Source: Epiperipatus broadwayi (taxonomy: Eukaryota; Onychophora; Udeonychophora; Euonychophora; Peripatidae). From it: a stretch of 64,000 nucleotides of DNA. This document shows positions 15,101 through 27,100 of this stretch, one piece after another. The DNA lies in the NCBI GenBank assembly GCA_028023455.1, contig JAQFVV010012402.1:12690292-12754291 (forward strand). The letters are read 5' to 3'. How positions within the stretch are numbered: position 1 is the first letter of the stretch; each line of letters begins with the position of its first letter. The notes beneath the pieces are model-generated. The model made no database searches. It saw only the letters and a program-made list of their open reading frames with translations, and was not told the DNA's origin. The translations under genes and the position numbers were made by a program.

Positions 15101-18100
15101 CAGTAATATTCCTGACAATGTTTAAATATTTAACATTTAACAAAATATAGTGTTTTGCTGTTAAGGTGATCAGGGATATTTTCCAAATAAATATAAAATA
15201 TTTTTATGTGAATTATTAATACAAAAACACTATTTTTGTACCACTTTAAAAAATGGGGAAATGATTTAAAAAAACCACTATCCAGTCTTTAAAAACTTAA
15301 ATTATTATTCAATTTGCTTTTTAATCTATTAAAATTTTATAACTGATATATATAAAAATTATACAAAATATTATAATTTCATCATTTCTTGTTTCATTAT
15401 TCATTATATAAAACTGGAACGGGGATGTATTCATTTTCTAGTAAAAACTATAAACTTACAAAATAGATTTTCCCTTTCCTTCTTATTTCTAAGAATTATT
15501 ATTATTAATATAATCTGGTTATATATGTATGTTTGAGAAAGAAAACGTGCTTACTAGCTTTTTAATTAACTTGCTTTTTTTTTTAAAGACATTGATATTA
15601 AGAAACTGATTTTATGTCTAATCCTACTTGATAGAAGCTCTTGTTATAATTATGACATGAATTTTCATAATTTTAACTGTGAATTATTTCCATTAAAAAA
15701 CTATTTGTCTTGTTTCAAATATTTTCATTCATAAAAACCTTTAATGCTTCACAACCACACACCACATACATCTTCATACAAACAAAGAGAAAAGTTATGG
15801 CAATATATTACTTTTGTATTGAATCTGAAAATTTATTAAAAGCTTAAATAAATTACTTACCAATTTTTGATAACTTCCAACATGTAGTGTTAACAATCCT
15901 ATCATAAATTTAAATAACTCTGTCATATTTGATGTTAAAGCTTGATATATTTCTTTTCGTCTTTGATTTTGAAAGTTTTGAAATGTAACAACATCCTCTG
16001 CTAACCGTAACAAAATTAACAATACTAATTCCGTTTGTGTTTCCTAAATGAAAAGCAAAAATATAAATTAAAAACTTAAGACAAAATTAAGAAAAAACTT
16101 TATATCAAATAATAATATAATAAAATTAAGATATTTTTACCCCCATTTTGCACAGCTCTACAAGTTCTGGTAATAAATCTGGCCATTGCTGAGGCCATTC
16201 TCGCTTAATCATTTCAACAACTAGCCTACTTAAGGCATCTTTAACATGAGCTTGTTCTATTAGTATAGGATGAGTGCCCTGGAAACAAAAATTATATACT
16301 GTAACAATCTGGATAAATTATCATTAAGCAGAAGTTTGATGCATGTACTAATAAATTCACCCTAAACAATAATTGTCATTGTAAAACAAATAAGTTAAGA
16401 AAAAATGCATGAGTATTGTGTGGATTTTAAAGGTGATTCACTACCATAGCACCATCTATCTAACAAGATAGATATTCACACAAAATACATGTATTTTACT
16501 TTAACTTCTTAATTGGTTTCTTGGTTTCATGCACATGCTCTCCATCTCAGGTTTACTTCTAAAATAATAAATTCTACACAAAAACAAATTAAAAAAGAAT
16601 ATACAATTTATTAATAGGTTATTATTGAAAGAATACATATAACTCTAACTGGCACATTTATATTTTCATTGGAATAAAGTTTAACCCTTTTGATATAGTT
16701 CCATTTTCAATGTTGATATTTTTAACTATCTCTTCATTATCTCTATTAAATTAACTTTTATTTTAATTCAGATCTTGCAATTCTAACTGTTCCGTAAAAG
16801 TGTGTTTGTGCTAACAAAACATGATGCATCTTAATCATTTATCCATTTTTCCCATCCTTTGTGGAACCATATTAATGCTCCTTCATTAAATATTTTTAAA
16901 CATTAAAACATTCCACTCTAGACAAGTATGAAAATTTATATAACTTTTATAGCCAATAATAATTTATTATAATTAGACAGCAAATAATATATTAAGATGA
17001 TTTTAATGAGTCAGTAATTGGACCACAACGATATAATTAATAAGTGAATATTTCCTATTTTTATATCAAAAATACTCATGTTCAAATAAATATTTCACCC
17101 CAGACAAAAGAATGATTCAGAAATACATAACTTAAAACTACTATTGTATTTTTATTATTATTTTATATGGAATATTATTCACATATTTTATACTCAACTT
17201 TAAAATATTATATTATGTAAATATACTCAAAATTTTATACTAACGTTTCATTTAATCAAAATACTTATATTATCTTTATTATTTAAATCCCAAACTTCTT
17301 TCTTGACTAAGTGATACAAGCATTATACAAATAAATATTTTCTTAATCATTTAAGATCAAACCTCAGTACTTTTGATCATTAATATCCCTTTTTATTCAT
17401 AATAAATATTTTCTTAAATCATTTAAAATCAAATCTTAATACTTCTTAATATCACTTTTTATTTGTAAAACTCTCACAGCAATATATTTTTATCATGGAT
17501 CTTTGCCATGAAATTAATGCATATACTCAAACACCCACATGTATAGATATCGTTTCGCTTTCACACATGAATATAAAATAAACAATTAGTCATTATATAT
17601 TAAACATCATCCCATGTTTTTAGTGCAAATATTTTCATTTGCCTGCAGTACATATATATGATGAGGATTATTTAAATTTCACCTTAATCTTTTAATACAT
17701 TTTTGCATAGGAATCATATATACACATATCTAGTCAATTGTTATTTTCATAATCTTTAAATTTTTATCTAAAAATTAATAATTTATTGGGTTTTTTTTAA
17801 ATCTTAAATCATTTCTTTATAAATTTCTAAGAAATCAAATATCAAGTCTTTTAAATGATAAATTTCAATGATATAGTTATGACTTCTTTTTTTTTTTTTT
17901 TGGATTCAAATTAGATGGATTAAGCAAGTTTAACTTTTTCCCTTTTCCTTCTCCTTTTCTTAATATATTATATAATTTTTAAATAATCTAAAAAAATAAA
18001 AACTTTCTTGTACATCTTTCTAGTTAAACAGGCTCAAATTTTTATTTTATTTTAAAATTATTCAAACAAAAATCTTTACATAAAAGAAATAATATATAAG

Positions 18101-21100
18101 AACTATATACATAAATATATTACAGCCTTAAAAATCTTTCTAAGAAACAATTTTAAAATTAATAGCTTCATATTTATTTTAAATAGAAGACACTTTATTA
18201 TGACTTATTTTGATGTTTTTGTATTACATAGTTCAAAATAAGTTTAAATAGCTTTACACCTTTGGGTCCATATGTATATATATGACTATGTAGTTGATTT
18301 GCTAGCAAATTTTTCTCAATATTACTTTTTCCCCTTTCCGCTTGAATAATAGTGAAGTTTCAGATTACAAAGAATTAAATCAAATTCATTTTCACATTGT
18401 ATTATAATTATCATAAAGTATTTTAAATTTCATTTTCTTAAAATCTTATTTAAATGTAGCCCCCATCTGATGGAAATTCAACTAGGCTGCTGGCATTTAT
18501 AATGTATTCCCTAGCACTCCTCAGAAAATTTGAGAAAATCAAACACTTTTCTTCTACTCTTTCATGTAGAATAGGCTGCTCTTATAATAAACTTTTGCAT
18601 CAATAATTTGTTAAGACATTAAACTGGTATATTTTCTTCACAAGCTAGAATTCCACTGGACTTTTTGCTTATTTAAAACATCTATAGTTTTTAACAGACT
18701 CTCTCTTTATTTAGGTTTTTCTAATAATTTTGTTATCTATGGGATTAATTTGTATTTTCCCATTTAAGACAAATAAGTATAGAAGAGTTTTCTCTTTTTT
18801 AATTAATCATATCATTAATCCTTAATTAAAACATTTTTTTTTTCTTTCTTTAATACTCATTTAGTTTATTAATCTCTAAATATTTTATGTAAATTTATTT
18901 TTTGTTCTTTTCATTTAATAATAAGATATTGTAAAATAATTCTTTTATGCATAAAAATGACATCTGTTAATTATTGTAATTAACATTTTAATCAACTCAA
19001 GACACAATCTTAATCCCAAAAAAATAAAAGCAAAAAAAAATATTTTTAGTTTTTTTTCATTTATTTAATAACTAAAATAAAATATATTTTATTTCTTTTC
19101 TTTCATATACTGAGTGAATATAATAAAATGTATTTTATCTTTCTATTTCTTTTAGACTCAGTGACTGTACTAATTATTTTCATGTACACACATATACACA
19201 AATATAAATGTATATTGAACTTATTTTCTTAATATTCGAACTAATTTAACAGCTCTGTACTTGAGTGCTTTAATTCTATTTCAAGAAAAATAATTGCATT
19301 TCAAGTCCTAAAGTTATTCCTGCTTATTCCACATCATTTGGCAATGAAACACTATTTCATTAACATCTTTCTTAAAAGAACAAAAAATAATAATTTTCAA
19401 TATGATTCACAAAGTTTTCAAACTCTAAATTTCCACCTATGCTTCCATTTTAAGTCTTAATTTTCATCAGTTTCCTTTTGAATCATCTGCAGTCCCTTTT
19501 TGGGGCTTATTTCTGGTGATGAGCCTGGTCCTTGTGTGTGGTGACTGTCTATAATAAGGATGACTTTTTTTATTACCCTAATTCTCTGATGAATTCTCTC
19601 ATTCCATTCAGGTGTCTTTAGTATATGGTTGATTCTTAAATTTTCCATTGATTTAGGATATTTTTTATGCCATGTACTACAGATATTGCAAATCTTAAAT
19701 CACATTTTCTTTCCACAAGTTCTGGTACGTTTCACGTTACAATTATTCAAGAGACCTGCTATTCCTTCTATAGATATACCTGTTAGATGCAATGACTAAT
19801 TGCTGTATATAATGAGGCAACTTATGATAAACAATCCTGATCATTTGTCCCCTAGACATATGACATGGTTAATATTCATAGCTTTGCTTCTGTAAACAAT
19901 TCTTGAGATATTGGTATTGTCTATTTGCAGGTTTATCTTCATTCCAATAACATTGTAGGATAGTCTTATAATATTCACACAAACAGGCAAAGATTCCTTC
20001 TACACTCTAACAATACCACAAAGGCTTGCTGTCATCTTTTCATTTTTGTTTAATGGTTGTAATAAAAAAAATTCCTTCAGATGGTTCAAATATCCTATTA
20101 AGCTCTATTTCTCTTACTTTTAAAGATTTGCATCTGGATAAATTTGGCAGCATATTTATGCTGTATTTTTTCCTTCATAATTTCGACTCTGCCTCATCTC
20201 TAGCTCTGTATCTGAATCATCATTATAATCATCTTTCATTTCAGAGATGAGATCTTCATCTTTTTCTTTCCATTCTCTTCCTGGTGTCCATTCTTTTGGT
20301 GGCACAATATTGGGTTTGCTTTCATCCTTTGCTTTCTGTATATCATCCATGGTTTTTTTCAATATTCCAAGCGATTCTGCCTTTTCAACTATATTTTAAT
20401 ATATGTCTCCTATCTTTATGTTTATAGCTAACAAATGTGATTGTATTATAATAAGAGTGACATTCTAAAATTGAATAAGAACTTTCTTTCATTTCTTGTT
20501 TGAACATTGACTGTCACTGATCTCTTGTTGTTTTATACTCTCTTCCTCAATATATCACATGATCACATCTCCAATGCTAGCACATAATTGTTTATAAACA
20601 AAGCAAAGCAAAACTACTATATGGATGGGGATATTGGATGAGTAGGCATTAGATAGGGATGTTATGCACAAGCCTTCTGGCATCCATTGTTTACTCTGTT
20701 TAGCACAGATTGCACTACTATATGGAGTTTTGTTTTCCTCAATATATGTTGCCATATTTTCCAATTCGTGTCGTCAATTTTTTTTTTTTTTTGTTTGTCT
20801 TGATTTTTGCTTAGTTTCCTCAAATTTCTGCTCTTCATCTCTCTATACATAATCTTGCATTATCTGTTTTACTTGGACCTTTACTTCATGTTGTATTTCC
20901 TCTTTTAATATTTGTTATACTTCTTTCACTTCTTTGCATATTTCCTGTCTCACCTGCAATAATTCAGCTTTTACTTGTTCCATTTTATTTTTTAAATGCT
21001 GTAGTACCACTTGTTATTGTTGGTATCCCTATTGTATTCCGTCTTCCAAATGTTGTTGTAATTGTTGTTGTCCTTGTTGTATTTCATCTTCCAAACGTTA

Positions 21101-24100
21101 TAATAGCTGTCCTTATTATATCTGTAGAGGTATCCCATATCAAAATCTATATATTCCTGGAGTTGTATTCACTGGTTCGTATACCATACTATCGATTTCA
21201 TAAGCAGCAATTTGAGGAATGCTAATGTCTGTAAGTTAGTTTGCTCAGTTTTTAATATGTTTTGTTCTTTATTCATCTTTGTAAAATTTTATTGCTTCAC
21301 TTTTGGCTTCTAACTATTCTTCATACTCCATATTCTATAATTGTATTCATTCTATCATTTTATAATCCGTTTGTACCTTTTTTTCTTCCATTATTAATGA
21401 TTTCTCTGTTAATTAAGATTTATATTAATTATGACTTCCCTCATTATTCCTGAATTGAAAGCAGAGGCTTGATCTCAATGCCAGAATCTTCTGCCTGTTG
21501 CATCATTATCTTTTGCCCATGTTGTGACTGCCAATAAAAATGCATTTTCTATTTTAGATAGATAATGCTTGATCTTTTACATGGAGACTCTTCATTTTTT
21601 TTAAAAAAGCTGTTACTTGTATGCCCTTGAACTGGTAAATGATATCTTTATCATTTCTGTGTAGCCTCAAAATTTATTTCTCTTGTTAGCCTGTAATATA
21701 AAAATCCAACTCTCAGCATGTGTTTTTTATATTGTGCCTCACGTTGATTGCATAAATTTAATATATCATATATGTTCGGCTGAATTATCATTACACAAAA
21801 CTTTGAAGTTTGATGCATTGTCTAATAAATTCATCCTATGAATATAAGCGTAAACATATCATATCATAAAACATTATATGGAACATGGATGTGTGTGGAC
21901 TTTAAAGATGATTCACTACCTTAGCACCATTCTATCTAATTCTATAGGAAACCAAATGGATGTTCACAAAATAGATAATATACTTAGTATTTTAGTCCAG
22001 TATTGTTTTCTTAGTTTCATGTGGATAATTTGCTTTTCATCTCAGGTTTACTTCTAAAATAATTAACTCCTCACAAAAACATATTAAACAAGAATATAAT
22101 ATAATGAGCATGCTAATAGCTCTAAACAAGCTTTTCAATAAATGTCACAAGAGAAAGCATTTAAAATCTCTATTTAGAATCATCTCTATCCCTAAACTGG
22201 TTTTGAGCTAATGGCTCTCTTTATTGAGGCGAAATCGGGTTTGGGAATAGGAATAATACTAGATAAAGATTTTAAATGCTTTCTCTCGCGGCTTTATCAA
22301 AAAGTTTATTTAGAGCTATTAGTATGCTCATTATATTACATTTGTAAATACAAGCTAATTAAATCACATGATGTATGACTTGATTCCTTATTAAATAAGA
22401 ATATACAATTTATTAATAGATTAGTATTGAAAGAGTACATAAAATTCTAACTTGGACATTTATAAAGTTTATCCCTTTATGATATAACTCCATTTTCAAT
22501 GTCAACACTTTTAACTATCTCATTATCTCTACTAAACTAGCTCTTATTCTAATTCAGATCTTACAATCCTAACTTTTTCACAAAAGTATGTGTGTGCTGA
22601 CAGATCATGATATATCTTAATATTTATCTATTTTTCCCATGCTGTTCAGAATGATATTAATGCTATCTTATCAAGTATTTTTAAATATTAAAACACTCCA
22701 CCCTAGGAAAGTAAGGAATCTTTTGTAGCTAATAACAATTTATTATAATTAGACAGTAAGAGTAATCATAACAAAAATTGATGGTTATAAATTTATTTTA
22801 TAATTATAATATTTAGTAAATTATTACAAAGCATTTCTAGAATATCTATACAGAAGCCAAAAAAAAAAAATGCAGAGATAAAATATAAAAAGAATAAAGA
22901 TGAATTTTATAATGACTACACAAATTAATCTGTGAATTATAAGTGCATTATATACAAACTAATTCTTTCTTCACTCTTTATTTAAAATCTTGGGATGCTA
23001 TCTTTTAACTTCTGCAGCAAATTTTTCTTTCTGAAAGACTTCAAAATCTTGCTTAATTATGTATTGTTTTCAATTTCTCCAGCCATATCTTTATATTGGG
23101 AACATCTGAAATTGCATTTTTTAAGACTATCTTTGTGATTATCTTTATAATATAGCAGGATCTATCCACTCCCAGTAAAATCATGTTAAAGTTCATTATA
23201 AAGTACTTGTTTAGAAAATTCATTTTACATGCTCAATACAATAAAAGTATGCTTTTATAATAGATTATCACATACACAAACTAAAGTATAGATTGCCTAT
23301 ACAATTTTTCTAATGTTTTGTCTCAACATTTAATAAAATTAGTACATACTGTATTAAATACTGATATCTACTAAATATATATAATCTAAAAAATATTAAA
23401 TTTTACTTACCTGTGCCAATAAATTCATGGCTGTGTTTTTAATATATAATTTGTCTGACTGATTTAAACTATTCCACCTATATCTATAATAAAAATATTA
23501 AAGAAAAGCATTTGTAAAAAAAAAACATAAGTTTCTTGATTTCTAATATTTTTACATAATAATCATTGGAATAGCTTTAAAAGTATTTATTTATATATAT
23601 CTATAAAAATGCATATTTCATTTAATTTTTCTTTTAAAAAATGCAATGTCAACAAATACATCAATATTCAAACAAAACTGTACAGCATTTACATGTACAT
23701 AAATTTTAGTAACACTATATCAGTCAAGAAAGCAAATCAATGCACTTACAGACAAACAAACAGTTCCTCAATATATATCTAGTATATCCATTTTATATAT
23801 ATATAAAGGCAAAATCCTTGTCTATAACTGCCAGTCTTGCTAAATAGTGATAAAAGTAATTTATATGTATGCAAATGAAGCTCTAAGATTTAAAACAATT
23901 TTTATATTCATGGAAATGTGACGAAATTCTCACATCTGTTATCTAATCATTACGAATATCAATAGGTTGGAAGTCTTTAAAATGTAAATTATTTCAATGT
24001 ATAGTCCTTAATAAGGTATTTAATTGCAAGTTATTCTGTTGTTTGAATTTTTTTCAGAGTAAGTGGTTTAATGTAACATTATGAAGCCACATCCTTGCTA

Positions 24101-27100
24101 TCTTTATTATACAATTCAGCATCTTGAAATCCTTAAAAATTTATTTAAAATAATTTCCTTATTGAATGTTTTATTTGCGTTATATGATTTGTTAATTTAT
24201 TAAATTGATTCTTTTAGGAAAACTGATAACACTGCTGTGAATTCTTTGAATAAAACTGATTCAATTCATGCAACAACTAGTGCTTACACTGATTTCAATC
24301 ATCAAAATTTAGGTATAAAATAAAACTGGTAAGAAATAATGGACATATGTGGTGGAGTTGCAAAAACAACACTTTCTCTTTTTTTCAATTTTCATTATCA
24401 AAAATCAAATTTCCAATTTTTTATATAGCTAATATGCTATTCTATATCTATCACAATTTTGATTTTATTTAATTTTATAATTAATTTCTTGTGAGGTTTA
24501 TGAAACTATCTATGAAAGGCAGGAAAGACAGTAGTTCCATCTCAATAATTCACATTAAGCTTTCATTTTCATTCTCATTTTGTATTTAATTAAAGTATTT
24601 GTAATAAATGTTGCTAAAAAAAAGATATATATATGGACATATTTTAAAAACAATTTTAATACATGGATTTCTTTTTAAGATTTACATATTCATAAAACTT
24701 AAAAAAAAACAACTAACAAATTGCATTTCATTTTATTACAAATTGAAAACATTAAATATTATATGTAAAGGCTAGTATCAATGACTGTACACATTGCTGG
24801 ATGGCGCTGGTGCTAATGAAAAACACTGAAATATAACGTTACCTGGCCATGACCTTTTAACAAGTAACTGATCTTTTTTAAGAAGCAGAATACCAAGAAC
24901 AAAATCGTGATCTTTTTTAAGAAGTGATTTTTAAATCAATGGCTAATCTTTTTTATGAACTAAATCCAAAATATCTTTAAAATAAGTATATGTGTTTGCT
25001 TTTTCTTTTTTTTTTTTTTTGGTTTTTTTAATAACGAAAAATATGGCGGTGACCTTTTTAAAAAATAAATAAATGTATTCTTTTTTAATAACGACAATAA
25101 CAAAGCCATTATTTAGAAACCTTTTTTCATCTTTTATTCAAGAAAATATCTTTAAAAAATATTTAAGAAGTCATTTTAAGAAATAACTACCTTTAAAATA
25201 AGTCAATGACTGATCTTTTTAAAGAAGTAAATCAAAAATAATTTTCAAATTAAAAATGTTTTATAATATAGAAAAAATAATGCAGTAAACTTGTTTTTAC
25301 CAAATTCACCACTTCCTTTATTTTGCTGTAATATCTTATATAAATACAATTTATCCACTACTTTGAACACTCTTTAGCAAAAACCTTTTACTGACCTATT
25401 TTCATACACAATCTTATATTTCGATTGTCCTGCAGCCTTATTCAGAGCTATGATATAATGAACAACATAGAATACGTAACTATATAAATAATACCATAAA
25501 AATGTAAACAATAAAATTAATAACATAATCAAAATATAATAAAACTAAAATAAATATAATCAAACCCAAACAAAATAATCCAGTTAATATAAAATAAAAT
25601 ATACAATATAAATATAAAATAAATATAAATTATACATGTGTATTCCTGACTGCATACATACATATTCATGAACAAGAAGACTGCAGGACATTCAAAATAT
25701 AAGATTGTGCATGAATATAGGTTAATAAAAGGTTTTTGCTAAAAAGTGTTCAAAGTAGTAGATAAATTGTATTTAAACTTGTTTTTATTATCAGTAATTG
25801 AAAAATTAAGAATTTATAAATAAGAAAATGTATTTAAAAATATAATCGAAAGAATATATATTGGAATGACAGGTAATTAGAGATTAATTAAATAATTAAA
25901 TGAGATAGATTCAGTAGAAAATTAAAAAAAGATAAGGTAATTAATAAAGCATTTATATTTTTGGTTTAAATATATATAGATAGATAGAATAAAAAAGATT
26001 ACGATAGTATGTTATATATTTTTATGTTGTTGCATTTTTAGTGAAAGACAATGTTTTTATTTTAATTAATGGACAAAACTAAAATAAGATAAAAATAAAT
26101 ATTTAGTTTTACTGCAAGAAAAAAAAATTAATTAAATGCCATTATGAGACTTCAGGTTTAACAAGAAAAAAAATACAGGTGAGATCACAAAACATATATA
26201 AAGATGTGTTTTTCTTTAAAAATTCTCTTTGAAGTTTGAAGTTAGAGATGGTAGCATGACTCTCAATAGCTAAATTAGAAAACACTACAAATCTACTTAT
26301 GGAACCTGATAATTAAACACAAATTCTTCAAGAAATTATAACTCCCAATACAACTAGAAATATGTTATGATGATCCAAAAAATATTTATGCAAGAAAATT
26401 TCAATAAATAAATTTGTAAATCAGAGAAAGACAGCAAAATTCAAATGTCCATAAAATCTTATTTGTACATTCTAGTTTTGTCTCCAAAATGTGTATGTAC
26501 ATGTTTATGAGGAAAACCTAAAGCATGAGCTATATAGAAGCCTCACAAGAATTTCTGCAAAGGAACTGCTTTATTGAGACAGATATAAGTTACTTGAATT
26601 ATTTTTGAAAACAAAATTAAATTTATATGTATTATTTAAAAACCTTTCAAAAACATTTGCTTTGACATCATTAGTGTATATAGTTATGTAATTAATATTA
26701 ATTAATCATGTATTTTATTTTCATATTATTGTAAATTGATAATCATAATACATGTGTGAAGAATACAGAAACAGATAATTATATCTAAGTTAAAAAGTAA
26801 TGATGTGAATTACCACTAATTTAATTTATTCTAATATTTATTTTTGATATAAAAAAATTGTGAATAAATCATTTGCTTTTCTAATTAATTTTCTTTTTTA
26901 AAATTAGGGTGCTTGTCTTATAGATAAAGACGCCATTCGATGGCACCGTTTTCACGCTAAAACTATAAAATATGACCATTCCCGGGCCGTTGATTTTAAT
27001 CATTTTGATGTGTTTTTTGTAATGTGAAAATAAAAACAAAACGAAATTGTCTTTTTTAACTATTATTTTTTAGTAACGTATAAAAATTAAATGATAATAA

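Larger units (their letters stand above)
4573..15860 (-). other. XPO5: XPO5 intron 5 (11.3 kb)
   Basis: Contains a LINE relic (12.5-15.1 kb), a composite LTR-like cluster (about 9.2-12.0 kb), copies of a dispersed foldback family (7.38-7.95 kb) and a 445-bp palindrome (4936-5382). The stretches 5400-7370, 7960-9230 and 15070-15860 show nothing recognisable beyond AT-rich sequence. A missed micro-exon between exons 5 and 6 cannot be excluded. Confidence 0.88.
16310..22755 (-). mobile_element. Decayed retroelement with ~670-bp terminal direct repeats
   Basis: Direct repeats at 16310-16979 and 21781-22755 (668 bp after removing a 307-bp hairpin insertion plus duplicated target) have TG...CA ends and roughly 80% identity where I compared them. 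The interior carries minus-strand coding relics that resemble Gag (19450-21700) close to the right repeat, as expected for an LTR element running right to left. I see no pol domain, no clear primer binding site and no clear polypurine tract; the left interior (16980-19450) is T-rich and featureless. Flanking GTAAC / GTAAG might be a target duplication but does not abut the TG/CA ends. Confidence 0.65.
16279..23410 (-). other. XPO5: XPO5 intron 3 (7.1 kb, mostly one retroelement)
   Basis: About 6.4 kb is a decayed element with terminal direct repeats (16310-22755). Removing it leaves roughly 0.7 kb of ancestral intron. The left repeat stops only about 30 bp from the acceptor of exon 4, so the branch point is probably inside or beside transposon DNA. 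Confidence 0.85.

Noticed and set aside
20934-21203. Cys/Tyr-rich plus ORF of 89 codons
   Set aside because: Antisense of the Gln-rich Gag-like repeat (CAA/CAG repeats read as TTG/TGT); not a cysteine-rich peptide gene.
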